This document shows positions 42,065-51,446 of a stretch of 64,000 bases of DNA, piece by piece (position 1 is the first letter of the stretch; every line of letters begins with the position of its first letter). A program made the translations under genes and the position numbers. The notes under the pieces were generated by a model. It was given only the letters and a program-made list of their open reading frames with translations, was not told the origin of the DNA and did not search any database. Source of the stretch: Melioribacter sp. (GTDB taxonomy: Bacteria > Bacteroidota > Ignavibacteria > Ignavibacteriales > Melioribacteraceae); NCBI GenBank assembly GCA_020723965.1, contig DYHW01000006.1, forward strand, positions 56,940 through 120,939, read 5' to 3'.

Positions 42065-43918
42065 ATGAAAACCGCAGCAACGATAATGATTGTTTTGATG
42101 TTCACCTTATGTATGAACGCACAAGAAAACCTAAACTTTGAAGCACGTTTGCGGCTTGCGCAAAGCTTCGAACAAAGTGGCATGCTTGAAAAAGCCGAAG
42201 AGATATACCGCGAGCTTTGTAATTCTCAACCGTGGAATAATTTCTATTTCGAATTACTGAACAAGAACCTTGTTGCACAGAAGAAATACAACGAATCGAT
42301 TCAACTTCTTGATCAGAAAATTAAACAGACGCCAAACGATTACACTCTTTTTGGAGCGCTCGGCACCACTTACTACATTATGGGTGAACCAGAGAAAGCA
42401 TTTAGTGTTTGGGAAAAGGGAATCGAAATCAATCCCGCTTCTTTTGTAGTTTATAGAGTAATTGCAAATTATGCAATTGAAAACCGGGCGTATGATAAAG
42501 CGATAGACCTTCTTAAACGAGGCAGACAATTATCGAACGACCCGGTAATCTTTTCCATCGATCTTGCAACCATTTACGCTGCAAACATGAAGTTCAAAGA
42601 AGCAGCGCTCGAATTTTGTAATCTGGTTGAACATCAGCCCGAGCAAATTTACACAGCAAAACAGAGAATGAGCAGTTTTCTTAACAGCCCCGGCGCTTCG
42701 GAACTAACTATTGAAGCCGTAAAATCTTTTTCTGACTCAAAACCAAAGCCGGAAATTTATGACCTGCTTATATTCGTTTATCAAACAACAGGGAATTATA
42801 AGAACGCATTTGAAACTGCTACAAAAGCAGAAAAAAAATTTGCCGGCAATGGAAACACAACATTTATTTTTGCGCAAGAAGTTTATCGTAACCGCCAATA
42901 CGAATGGGCTTCTGAAGCATTTAACTATATTGTTAAAAATTATCAAAGCTCCCCTTACATATTAGCTTCTAGAATAGGTTATGCGCGGTCTCTTGAAGCA
43001 GCACTCGATCAAAAATTTCTCGCTCTGTCTGGATCTTGGAAACCAGTCACAAAACCAGGTTTATTATTTACCGATGAGTATAAAAAAATTCTCGGTGTAT
43101 ACGAAGAATTTGTTAACGGTTATTCTGATTACTCCGTTAACGCTGAAGCACTTTTTAGGATTGCAGAAATTTATCGGAATAGACTTTTTGATTATAATAT
43201 CGCCGAAAGCGTTTATAAAAAAGTTATCCGGATTTCGCCCTCTTCTAATTATGGAAATGGAGCGCTGATTGCATTGGGAAAGATTGATATTGTTAATAAT
43301 AACTTGGACATTGCAAAAAGATATTTTGAGAGCTCCGCAATAAATATGGTCATCGAGCCGAACGATTTATCTGAGACGAATTACTTCCTTGCTAAAATAG
43401 AATTTTGGAAAGGTAATTTTAACAGCTCTATAAATCTCTTAAAAGAATCAACAAAAATTCTTTCTTCCGATTTTGCTAATGATGCATTAGAACTTTCTGC
43501 ATTTATAAATTCAACCAGGAAAGATTCTCTAAATCTTCTTTTATATGCAAAGGCAGATCTTCTCGTATTACAAAATAAGCTCAAAGAAGCCGCCGTTGAA
43601 TTCAAAGCTCTAAGTGATAACCCGAACTTATTTATTATAAATGACTTCGCAAAAATTAAATTGGCAGAGATAGCAATAGCCGAGAATGACTATTCTTTTG
43701 CAATAAAACTTTTAGAAGAAGGGCTTGAAAACAAAAAAATTACGATTTTTGAAGAAAAATCAACTTTTTTACTTGCACAATGCTATCATTACGGTATAAA
43801 AAATCTTCAAAAAGCAGAAGAAATCTACAAAAAACTACTTGAATTTTTCCCAAACTCACTCTATTTTGACCGTGTGCGTGAACAATTATTTATACTAAAC
43901 TCTCAAGCCGATAGTTGA
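42065..43918 (+). CDS. secreted tetratricopeptide repeat protein
   Basis: A 617-residue exported protein with a signal peptide (about 1-20) and many TPR motifs along its whole length ('SFEQSGMLEKAEEIYRELC', 'GALGTTYYIMGEPEKAFSVW' and others). TPR proteins scaffold complexes in the periplasm. The start at 42065 begins the signal peptide and lies 1 bp after the upstream stop, so translation is coupled to the FAD enzyme gene. The partner is unknown. Confidence 0.82.
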   Translation: MKTAATIMIVLMFTLCMNAQENLNFEARLRLAQSFEQSGMLEKAEEIYRELCNSQPWNNFYFELLNKNLVAQKKYNESIQLLDQKIKQTPNDYTLFGALGTTYYIMGEPEKAFSVWEKGIEINPASFVVYRVIANYAIENRAYDKAIDLLKRGRQLSNDPVIFSIDLATIYAANMKFKEAALEFCNLVEHQPEQIYTAKQRMSSFLNSPGASELTIEAVKSFSDSKPKPEIYDLLIFVYQTTGNYKNAFETATKAEKKFAGNGNTTFIFAQEVYRNRQYEWASEAFNYIVKNYQSSPYILASRIGYARSLEAALDQKFLALSGSWKPVTKPGLLFTDEYKKILGVYEEFVNGYSDYSVNAEALFRIAEIYRNRLFDYNIAESVYKKVIRISPSSNYGNGALIALGKIDIVNNNLDIAKRYFESSAINMVIEPNDLSETNYFLAKIEFWKGNFNSSINLLKESTKILSSDFANDALELSAFINSTRKDSLNLLLYAKADLLVLQNKLKEAAVEFKALSDNPNLFIINDFAKIKLAEIAIAENDYSFAIKLLEEGLENKKITIFEEKSTFLLAQCYHYGIKNLQKAEEIYKKLLEFFPNSLYFDRVREQLFILNSQADS

Positions 43919-44003
43919 GAGGATGGAGATATAAGAAAGATTAAATTTTTCACTCTGCAAAAAAAAGTAAATTTAAAAATTTTCTAACTAATAATGGTTA
44001 AAA

Positions 44004-45257
44004 ATGGGCGATTCTCGAGAACCTCGAACGGTTAAATGTTCCTTTTGCGGAAGAGATGGAAGCGAAGTTACATCTATGGTTGCTGGTCCGGACGTTTACA
44101 TCTGCGATATCTGCATCAAAACCAGCGTTGATATTTTAAAGAACAATATTTCCACCAGCTCTAAAAAGGAAACTTATCATTCATCATTAACGCCGGATCT
44201 GATAAAGAAAAGTTTGGATGAATATGTTATCGATCAAGATTTGGCAAAGAAGGTACTAGCCGTTGCAGTTTACAACCATTACAAAAGAGTTAACTCCACC
44301 AATTCACTTTTCGAAATGGATGAAGTTGAGATTGAAAAGAGCAACATCCTTTTGATAGGGCAGACAGGCGTTGGTAAAACTTTGCTTGCACAAACGCTTG
44401 CAAGAATTCTTGATGTTCCGTTTGCAATTGCAGATGCAACTACATTAACAGAAGCAGGTTATGTTGGCGATGATGTTGAAACTGTCCTTGTTCGACTGCT
44501 TCAAGCAGCAGATTATAATTTAGAAAAAGCGCAAAAAGGAATTGTTTACATAGATGAGATAGATAAGATTGCACGCAAAAGTGAAAGTGCTTCAATTACA
44601 CGAGATGTTTCCGGCGAAGGAGTTCAACAGGCGCTTCTAAAAATTTTGGAAGGAACTGTTGCCGGCGTTCCGCCGCGCGGCGGCAGAAAGCATCCCGAAC
44701 AAAGTTTAATTAACATTAACACAAAAAATATTTTATTCGTATGCGGCGGCGCCTTCGATGGAATTGAATCGATTATCGCTTCCCGCATTAACAAAAATAT
44801 TATTGGATTTGATGCAAATATAACCAGCTCCTCGGAATCTGACAGAGACAATATCATTCAAAAAGTTCAGCCGGAAGATTTAGTAAAGTATGGCTTGATC
44901 CCTGAGTTAGTTGGACGCCTGCCGATTATTGCGCCGCTTCATTCTCTTAATTCTAAAGCGATGAAAAACATTCTTACAGAACCGAAGAATGCTATTATTA
45001 AACAATATCAGAAATTATTTATGATGGAGGGGGTTGAATTGAGTTTTGATCCACTCGCTTTGGAAGAGATTGTTAAAAAAGCTATTGAACGTAAAACAGG
45101 CGCACGAGCTCTCCGCTCTATTGTTGAAGGAATTCTGCTCGATATTATGTACGAACTTCCAACAAAAGAAAATGTTGATAAATGTTTAGTTACGCGCGAT
45201 ACAGTTATTAAAGGCGAAAAACCGGTTTATCTCGAAAGCGATAGAAAGACCGGATAA
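44004..45257 (+). CDS. clpX: ATP-dependent Clp protease ATP-binding subunit ClpX
   Basis: The AAA+ unfoldase that feeds tagged proteins to ClpP. 417 residues: N-terminal zinc domain with C12, C15, C34 and C37, Walker A GQTGVGKT (119-126), Walker B 'YIDEIDKI', pore loop 'GYVG', the RKH-type loop 'GGRKHPEQ', and the IGF loop 'NIIGFDAN' that docks on ClpP. All are intact. clpP is not in this window. It ends in a strong terminator. Confidence 0.96.
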   Translation: MGDSREPRTVKCSFCGRDGSEVTSMVAGPDVYICDICIKTSVDILKNNISTSSKKETYHSSLTPDLIKKSLDEYVIDQDLAKKVLAVAVYNHYKRVNSTNSLFEMDEVEIEKSNILLIGQTGVGKTLLAQTLARILDVPFAIADATTLTEAGYVGDDVETVLVRLLQAADYNLEKAQKGIVYIDEIDKIARKSESASITRDVSGEGVQQALLKILEGTVAGVPPRGGRKHPEQSLININTKNILFVCGGAFDGIESIIASRINKNIIGFDANITSSSESDRDNIIQKVQPEDLVKYGLIPELVGRLPIIAPLHSLNSKAMKNILTEPKNAIIKQYQKLFMMEGVELSFDPLALEEIVKKAIERKTGARALRSIVEGILLDIMYELPTKENVDKCLVTRDTVIKGEKPVYLESDRKTG

Positions 45258-45283
45258 GAAAATATTGTTTAATTATTTTTCGG

Positions 45284-45316
45284 CTCGGTTCAATCTATAG
45301 TGAACCGAGTTTTTTT
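45284..45316 (+). terminator. intrinsic terminator of clpX
   Basis: Stem CTCGGTTCA/TGAACCGAG (9 bp, 8-base loop) followed by seven T. The 3' end of the convergent minus-strand gene at 45290 lies inside it, so its last codons are part of the hairpin. Confidence 0.88.
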
Positions 45317-45613
45317 AAATAATTCATTCCATTTCCAATATATACTCCGCAGTTCTTCTGTAAAAAGCTCGCATAAATCTTGAGACATCTTTTCATTGAC
45401 AGATATCTTTCGATAATACAAGTTATATATTCTTTCTTGCAGGACCAATGCACTAAGTTCACAGCTAAATAATATCAACTGTTTAGCATCTTCATGATTA
45501 AAATCCCTTGCTAAAAGAAACCTCATAATTTTGTCAAAAGTAAATCTATCGTAGCACACGCGGTGCACTTGAAGAAATTTTTCAATTTCTTTGATTTCGA
45601 AATCTTCGTTCAT
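45290..45613 (-). CDS. small helical protein in the nuclease operon
   Basis: I do not recognise this 107-residue protein. It is predicted all-helical with several charged segments ('MNEDFEIKEIEKFLQVHRVC', 'LARDFNHEDAKQLILFSCEL', 'RSIYWKWNELFKK'), without signal or membrane segment. Its ATG overlaps the stop of the nuclease-like gene (ATGA), so the pair is translationally coupled, which suggests a joint function such as accessory or immunity partner. Confidence 0.65.
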   Translation of the reverse strand: MNEDFEIKEIEKFLQVHRVCYDRFTFDKIMRFLLARDFNHEDAKQLILFSCELSALVLQERIYNLYYRKISVNEKMSQDLCELFTEELRSIYWKWNELFKKTRFTID

Positions 45614-46698
45614 TCCAAATACTTAAAATTAAGGTTCAGTCTGTTCTTTTTAATCTGAAGATCGAGACTGAAAATATTGTTAATCTCTACCCCCAACGGC
45701 GTCAAATATACTTTATCATAACTAGAATTGGTTTTTATTCTATCTACTAACCCGAGTTCCATACACCAATTGCATGCAAAATTCAGAAACTCATACATTG
45801 TTCTGGACTTATATTTTACATTGAACAATCCATTCACCAAATCAAGTTTCGACTCGTCAACTATTTTATAGTTTGGAACCCATTCTCCTCCCGTGACTTC
45901 GATAAATCTTAAGAACCAATAAATATTTACTTTATGTGCAGTCCAATTTCCATTTGTGATAACTCTAAGTAAAACTTTCTTTTGTTCGTTTGTCAAATCT
46001 ATTGACGAAAGATTAGTAGCAGAATCAATTTCCGGGTTAAAGTTATCAATATATTCAATTCCATTATTACTCAAAACAAATTTGTTTCCGAAATTTTGAA
46101 TCATCTCAAAATCCAAAGCCAATTTTAAGTAACACCTAAAGTTGGTTGTCTTAAAAGAAGTGAAGTAGTGAGCTAATTCCCGCACACTTAATATCTGTTT
46201 CGAAAAATCTTGATATGGCTTCAGTATTTTATTTAACCAGCGAAGAAAACAAATAGTATAATTTGCCGGTTTGGGAAGCGCGAGTCCAAAACTTAAATTC
46301 AGTCTTTCGACTGTTTCAACATATAATTCTTTTACCGTATTTATAGAATATGATTTGGTAATAATATTGTTCGTGATTCCGAATTCTTTGACGAGACCAC
46401 AAGATCGTTCATTTGTTTCTTTTGCATAAAGAATACAATAATTAGTCTTAGGAGTAAAACTCACACTTTTGTAATTCAAGACTTGAGTGAAGCACTGATT
46501 TAACTTTGCTTTAGAATCAAGATATGTTTCTAACTCTACAACCAACTGATTTTTTTTAAAGTCTTCTACTATAAAATCAATTCTTCCAAAATCAGTTGTG
46601 ATTTCTTGTCCTTTCTTTTTTGCTATCGAGAAATTTAGAGTAGTTGAAAGGAACTCGAGGTTTTGTAATAAAGTCCATTGGACTATGCTTTCTTTCAT
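45610..46698 (-). CDS. PD-(D/E)XK-like nuclease with winged-helix domains
   Basis: A 362-residue protein. The N-terminal part has the arrangement of a restriction-type nuclease: 'GRIDFIVED' (Asp41) followed about 16 residues later by 'VVELET' (E55-L-E57), where Glu replaces the common Lys, as in BamHI. Two winged-helix-like DNA-binding regions follow (about 165-220 with 'SVRELAHYF', and 240-345 with 'LTPLGVEI'). No methyltransferase is next to it. It is coupled to the small helical gene downstream. Possibly a solitary restriction or other defence enzyme; this is inference. Confidence 0.6.
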   Translation of the reverse strand: MKESIVQWTLLQNLEFLSTTLNFSIAKKKGQEITTDFGRIDFIVEDFKKNQLVVELETYLDSKAKLNQCFTQVLNYKSVSFTPKTNYCILYAKETNERSCGLVKEFGITNNIITKSYSINTVKELYVETVERLNLSFGLALPKPANYTICFLRWLNKILKPYQDFSKQILSVRELAHYFTSFKTTNFRCYLKLALDFEMIQNFGNKFVLSNNGIEYIDNFNPEIDSATNLSSIDLTNEQKKVLLRVITNGNWTAHKVNIYWFLRFIEVTGGEWVPNYKIVDESKLDLVNGLFNVKYKSRTMYEFLNFACNWCMELGLVDRIKTNSSYDKVYLTPLGVEINNIFSLDLQIKKNRLNLNFKYLE

Positions 46699-46837
46699 AT
46701 TTTATGCCCGAATTTCATTTTTAATCTCGTCTTTTATTTAATCATTTTCAAGAAAGAATTCGAACTAGACTAATGTTAATTCCGTTGAATATGGTGATTT
46801 GCTGTTTTATTTTTACCCCGCCAACAAAAAAATAAAT

Positions 46838-48091
46838 ATGAAAATAATATTTCTTGCAGCTTTCCTTTTTGCAACATCACTTTTTGCTCAGGCAAAAATT
46901 CTCATATATATGGATCTGCAGCAGACCGACCATCTCAAAGCATACGGCATAACATTTAACGCACTTAAAAATGGAACTACCGCCGATTGGCTGCTCAACT
47001 ATCGAGGCGGTTCGTTTATGTTTGATTACTCCGAACAATTAGCATTGCGCTGCAGATTAAAAGGAGTTGCATTTCAATTTATTTCGCAGCAGGAAGCCGT
47101 GCAGATTTATTCGCTCGTGCAAAGCGAAGACAAAAACATGGAAGTTGTGCGGCTGGAGAAAGCGCCGAATATTGCTGTTTACGTTCCACCGGGCTTTCAA
47201 CCTTGGGATGATGCGGTAATGCTCGCTTTGAATTATGCCGAAGTGAACTACGATAAAATTTGGATAGAAGAAATATTACGCGGCGATTTAGAAAAATATG
47301 ATTGGCTTCATTCACATCACGAAGATTTTACGGGACAGTATGGAAAATTCTACGCATCATTCAGCGGCGCACAGTGGTATGCTGAGCAGCAGATGCTTTA
47401 CGAAACCGAAGCGAAGAAGCTTGGCTTCAAAAAAGTTTCTGATATGGAAAAAGCAGTTGTGCTCACTATTAAGAATTATGTTGGGCAAGGCGGTTTTTTG
47501 TTTGCTATGTGCTCTGCAACCGATTCTTATGATATTGCTCTCTCTGCAATGAATGTTGATATAGTTGATAGAATGTATGATGGCGACCCGCCCGATCCCA
47601 GCGCTCAAAACAAATTGGACTTTGCAAACACGTTTGCTTTTGAGAATTTCAAGCTCGAGATGAATCCGCTTATCTACGAATACAGCGACATTGATATTCA
47701 GCCATTGGAAATCGGCGATCAGCGTAATGATTATTTCACATTGTTCGAGTTCTCTGCAAAGTATGATCCGGTTCCAACTATGCTAACACAAAATCACGTA
47801 AATGTTGTTCACGGATTTATGGGGCAAACAACAATGTTCCGGAAAAAGCTGATTAAAAATTCAGTTTACATTTTGGGCGAGCGTGCCGGAACAGATCAAG
47901 TAAAGTACATTCATGGAAATTACGGGCGCGGCACTTTTACTTTTTATAGCGGGCACGACCCTGAAGATTATCAGCACGCTGTTGGAGATCCGCCAACAGA
48001 TTTAAGCTTGTTCAAAAATTCTCCTGGCTACCGTTTAATTCTGAACAATATTCTTTTCCCGGCAGCAAAGAAAAAAGAACAGAAAACCTAA
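46838..48091 (+). CDS. secreted conserved protein of the 'asparagine synthetase B'-labelled family
   Basis: A 417-residue exported protein with a signal peptide (about 1-18, ending LFAQ). The start of the mature part, 'ILIYMDLQQTDHLKAYGITF', and 'WLLNYRGGSFMFDY' are typical of a Bacteroidota family often labelled asparagine synthetase B. I see neither the N-terminal Cys of a glutaminase nor an ATP-pyrophosphatase motif, so that name is likely wrong. True function unknown. The start at 46838 begins the signal peptide. Confidence 0.7.
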   Translation: MKIIFLAAFLFATSLFAQAKILIYMDLQQTDHLKAYGITFNALKNGTTADWLLNYRGGSFMFDYSEQLALRCRLKGVAFQFISQQEAVQIYSLVQSEDKNMEVVRLEKAPNIAVYVPPGFQPWDDAVMLALNYAEVNYDKIWIEEILRGDLEKYDWLHSHHEDFTGQYGKFYASFSGAQWYAEQQMLYETEAKKLGFKKVSDMEKAVVLTIKNYVGQGGFLFAMCSATDSYDIALSAMNVDIVDRMYDGDPPDPSAQNKLDFANTFAFENFKLEMNPLIYEYSDIDIQPLEIGDQRNDYFTLFEFSAKYDPVPTMLTQNHVNVVHGFMGQTTMFRKKLIKNSVYILGERAGTDQVKYIHGNYGRGTFTFYSGHDPEDYQHAVGDPPTDLSLFKNSPGYRLILNNILFPAAKKKEQKT

Positions 48092-48203
48092 ACGAACGTT
48101 TAGTTTCGAGGAGCCGCTTTTAGGCGACGAGAAATCTTTAATACAATAACTAAAAAAATTTTTATATTGAAACCATTTTCAAAAATTATCATCTAACGAA
48201 ACC

Positions 48204-48860
48204 ATGAGATTTATTAAATTCAAAAACAGCGATGAAAAAATTCCAATTGGTAAATTGGTTTGTGTGGGTCGCAATTATGCTGCGCACGCAAAGGAACTTG
48301 GCAGCGAAGCGCCGGAATTTCCAATCATATTTTTAAAACCGGCATCGAATGTGATATACTCCGGCGAGCCAGTCAAACATCCTCCTCATTCTAACAACTT
48401 ACATCATGAAGTTGAGCTTGTTCTTTATATCGGCGAAGACATTAAAAACGCAACTAATGAAACCGCCGAGCACGCAATACACGGCTATACAGTTGGACTT
48501 GATATGACGCTGCGAGATCTACAATTCCAGTTCAAAGAAAAGGGGGAACCGTGGACACTTGCAAAATGTTTTGACACCGCTGCTGTTCTATCTGAAGTCG
48601 TGTTAAAAAAAGATTACAAACTTCGAGGCGATGAAATTATTTCGTTGTCTGTAAATGGTGAACAAAAACAAAATTCTTCAATTAAGAATATGATCTTTCC
48701 TCCTGTAGAAATAGTGAAATACATTTCAGCGCGGATGACGCTCGAAAAAGGGGATCTGGTTTTTACCGGCACACCAGAAGGAGTTGGAAGAGTAGTCCCG
48801 GGCGACAAAATAGAAGCATCACTGGAAAACATTGGAAAGATTACTACACAAATCGAATAA
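48204..48860 (+). CDS. fumarylacetoacetate hydrolase-family enzyme
   Basis: A 218-residue single-domain FAH protein. Metal ligands are visible as E69-V-E71 in 'HHEVELVLY' and D100 in 'VGLDMTLRD'. The compact size and 'VGRNYAAHAKEL' start are those of FAHD1-type oxaloacetate decarboxylases/acylpyruvases, rather than the full fumarylacetoacetase. It would cleave or decarboxylate a 2-keto acid. It stands alone upstream of a palindromic element. Confidence 0.85.
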   Translation: MRFIKFKNSDEKIPIGKLVCVGRNYAAHAKELGSEAPEFPIIFLKPASNVIYSGEPVKHPPHSNNLHHEVELVLYIGEDIKNATNETAEHAIHGYTVGLDMTLRDLQFQFKEKGEPWTLAKCFDTAAVLSEVVLKKDYKLRGDEIISLSVNGEQKQNSSIKNMIFPPVEIVKYISARMTLEKGDLVFTGTPEGVGRVVPGDKIEASLENIGKITTQIE

Positions 48861-48867
48861 AACTATG

Positions 48868-48955
48868 TTGTCATTTTGGATAAACGAGCGAAAGCGAGTG
48901 CACTCCAGAATCTGTAATAGATTCCGTGTCGCGTTTCACTTGCACGGAATGACAA
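48868..48955. repeat. palindromic intergenic element (GTCATT...AATGAC)
   Basis: Ends TTGTCATT and GGAATGACAA form an inverted pair 70 bp apart, with 'GAGCGAAAGCGAG' inside, a pattern shared with repeats that are common in this group. Related elements lie at 21981-22098 and 53464-53540. Confidence 0.65.
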
Positions 48956-48984
48956 TTAATGTATATTAAATAAGGAGGATCTTC

Positions 48985-49230
48985 ATGCCCATTTTTGAAT
49001 ACAAATGTAACGACTGCAACAAAAAATTCGAAGTGCTTCACAAATCATCAGCAAACTTAGAAGAAGTAGTTTGTCCGGATTGCCAATCGAAGAATCACAA
49101 AAAACTTCTTTCTTCTTTCAGCGCATCAACAAGTTCATCAAGTTTCGAAAGCGGCTCGTCATGTTCAGATGGAAACAGCGGAGTGCCTTCGTATGGCGGA
49201 TGCGCAGGCGGAATGTGCGGGTTGAACTAA
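48985..49230 (+). CDS. FmdB-family zinc ribbon protein
   Basis: An 81-residue protein with an N-terminal zinc ribbon: C8-N-D-C11 ('YKCNDC') and CPDC near residue 31. A low-complexity Ser-rich and Cys/Gly-rich tail ('GGCAGGMCGLN') follows, as usual for FmdB regulators. AAGGAGG precedes the ATG. Its role is presumed regulatory, but is not proven in any close relative. Confidence 0.85.
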   Translation: MPIFEYKCNDCNKKFEVLHKSSANLEEVVCPDCQSKNHKKLLSSFSASTSSSSFESGSSCSDGNSGVPSYGGCAGGMCGLN

Positions 49231-49290
49231 GTGCCGCGCCCTTTTACATATTTCCAATGGGGTCGAAGTTAATTCAAAAAAAATTGTAGA

Positions 49291-50013
49291 TTATTTTTCC
49301 TTTTCATCATTAAAAGAATAGCCGGCGCTGCGAATACTTTTTATATAAACGGGGCTATTGTGGTCTGGTTCAAAATATTTTCTCAACCGCGAAATAAAAA
49401 TATCTATGGTTCTTGTTTCAATTTCCGAACTGATTTGCCAAACATTTTCGAGCAGTTCTTTTCGAGAAACTATTTTTCCTTTTCTTTCAATTAGATATTT
49501 TAGAAGCATTGCTTCATGCGGTGTTAAAACAAATTTTTTAGAGCCGCTCGTACAATTCAGATTTTCAAAATTGACCACATTTTTACCAAATCGAAAAACC
49601 GATAATATTTCTGTAGATGTTTTATACCACATTTTCCGCTTCAGCATTCCTTTTACTCGAAGCAAAAGTTCCTGAAGATGAAACGGTTTTGTTAAATAAT
49701 CATCCGCTCCTAGTTGAAGTCCTTTTATTCTATCTTCAATAGCCGTTCTTGCAGTTAACATCAATATCGGCATTTGCAGCAATCTACTTCTCACTCTTTC
49801 TGCTACTTCAAAACCGTCAAGATAAGGAAGCATTAAATCAAGTATGATAAGATCATATACATTCGACTCGAGAAATTTTAAAGCCTCTTTTCCGTCTTTT
49901 GCCAAATCTACAATAAAGCCCTCATCACTCAAGTTATATTGAAGTCCAATTGCAAGAGTTTCTTCGTCTTCAACTAGTAATATTTTACTGCCTTTAAAGG
50001 GATTTTTCTCCAT
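49291..50013 (-). CDS. OmpR/PhoB-family response regulator
   Basis: A 240-residue DNA-binding regulator: receiver domain about 1-125 with D17-E-D and phosphoacceptor Asp in 'LIILDLMLPYLDG' (about residue 57), Thr in 'LMLTART', Lys in 'TKPF'; winged-helix domain about 140-235 with 'LTPHEAMLLKYLIERKG' and 'TRTIDIFISRLRKYF'. Its ATG overlaps the TGA of the kinase gene by one base, so the two form one two-component system. Target genes are unknown. Confidence 0.92.
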   Translation of the reverse strand: MEKNPFKGSKILLVEDEETLAIGLQYNLSDEGFIVDLAKDGKEALKFLESNVYDLIILDLMLPYLDGFEVAERVRSRLLQMPILMLTARTAIEDRIKGLQLGADDYLTKPFHLQELLLRVKGMLKRKMWYKTSTEILSVFRFGKNVVNFENLNCTSGSKKFVLTPHEAMLLKYLIERKGKIVSRKELLENVWQISSEIETRTIDIFISRLRKYFEPDHNSPVYIKSIRSAGYSFNDEKEK

Positions 50014-51029
50014 CAGTTTTTTTCCAACAGTTTTTGATTTTTAGCTGTTTGTCTTAATAATGATTTTATATAATATTTTTTTGAGGTTTGATAAATTGGG
50101 AGCTCTATCTTAAAACATGTGCCTTGATTTATTCCTTCGCTTTGAACCGAAATTTTTCCGCCATGTAATTTTATTATTTCTTTCACCCAGTATAATCCGA
50201 GTCCGGTTCCCTTAACATTAGGAATGTTCTTACTGGTAATTCTTTGAAATTTGTGAAATATTTTTTTATGGTTCTTGGGTTCTAGCCCAATTCCCCTATC
50301 TGCAAACTCTATCATCCAGCGCTTTTGATTAGATGATAGTTTGAGCGATATCTCTACTTGCTTGGCTGAATATTTAATCGCATTATCGGTCAAGTTATCA
50401 AGAACAATTTGCATTGCATCTTTATCAATAACACAAGCACACATAGCGCGTCCTTCTATTTTTACAGCGCTGGGAGGAATTCTGAATTGTTCGATCGATT
50501 CTTTAATCAACCGCCCTATTATTTCATCGGCTTGATAAATATGATAATTATACGATATCCCTTTTTGTTCAAGCCGCGATATTTCTAATATAGAATCGAT
50601 TAGTTTTTTCAATCGATTAGAATCTCGCATCATCATTTCTAAAAACTCTTTCCTCTTTTCTGGCAGAACTTCCTTCGTCTCAAGAGTTTCGAGGTAAAGC
50701 TGAATGGATGATAATGGAGATTTCAATTCGTGAGTAACGTTCGCAATAAAATTATCATACAGATTGGTAAGCTTCATTTGAACTGTAAGATTGCGAAAGA
50801 AAAAAAAGAAAGCTACGGCAATGCTTGCAATTAGTATAATTCCGCCTACAAAAACAAAAACATTGGGGCTGTCTATCATAATTTGCGGAGAAAGTTTATC
50901 TCCAACCTGCTCAAAGATTATGTTGTTGGAAACGTACCAATAAATCCATAAACCCAATAAGCCCATCCATGCAATCTGTGCAAAGATGAATGCAAGTATA
51001 ATATAAAAAAGTGAGTGACTTTTTTTCAT
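50013..51029 (-). CDS. membrane sensor histidine kinase
   Basis: A 338-residue kinase with two membrane helices (about 10-33 and 55-77) enclosing a short periplasmic loop, then HisKA with the phospho-His in 'FIANVTHELKSPLSS' (about residue 101) and an HATPase domain with 'DRGIGL' and 'GTGLGLYW'. The very short sensor loop suggests membrane-stress or partner-protein sensing. It precedes and is coupled with the OmpR-type regulator. Confidence 0.9.
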   Translation of the reverse strand: MKKSHSLFYIILAFIFAQIAWMGLLGLWIYWYVSNNIIFEQVGDKLSPQIMIDSPNVFVFVGGIILIASIAVAFFFFFRNLTVQMKLTNLYDNFIANVTHELKSPLSSIQLYLETLETKEVLPEKRKEFLEMMMRDSNRLKKLIDSILEISRLEQKGISYNYHIYQADEIIGRLIKESIEQFRIPPSAVKIEGRAMCACVIDKDAMQIVLDNLTDNAIKYSAKQVEISLKLSSNQKRWMIEFADRGIGLEPKNHKKIFHKFQRITSKNIPNVKGTGLGLYWVKEIIKLHGGKISVQSEGINQGTCFKIELPIYQTSKKYYIKSLLRQTAKNQKLLEKN

Positions 51030-51446
51030 TTTGCGCCGCCATGAATTAACAGAATCACAAATTTGTTTTGTAATTACATTTCAAATATCTGCTTATAAAA
51101 ACAAATGTCAAGCGTTCTTTTATTGTTTGCCGAGGTTGCGTTATCTGAACCCCTATAACTTCCTCTTTACAGCACGGCAAGCAATATTTTTTTGTCCCGC
51201 AAAAATTCCTTCGGAATATACTATGTGGAGATATTTTAAAATGAATTTTTTTCATTCTCCTCCAAAGGCACGGCTTGCCCACATCTTACATCTAACATTT
51301 AACATGGCGGGTTACGGCGTTATGCTGCTTCATGAATTTACAAACCTTTTACAAAGATTCAATGGAAAAATTATCATTATACAATCAGAGATAAAAAACT
51401 TTAACGAATTGCTTTGCCCTTTTTTAAATAAAACTTAAGACAAGAA
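51030..51446. other. intergenic region with a doubtful HPr-like fragment
   Basis: 417 bp between the divergent kinase and radical SAM genes. An open stretch ends at 51438; its last 45 residues (from 51304) have the spacing of an HPr N-terminal half ('AG', 18 residues to Phe) but without the active-site His and without the second half. I do not call a gene. Confidence 0.35.

Noticed and set aside
46838..48091. Asparagine synthetase B
   Set aside because: No N-terminal glutaminase Cys, no PPi-loop motif and a signal peptide; the label seems to be inherited.
51031..51438. Open frame of 135 codons as a gene
   Set aside because: It begins with TTG without a ribosome site, the first 70 residues look random, and only a weak HPr-like resemblance is seen at the end.
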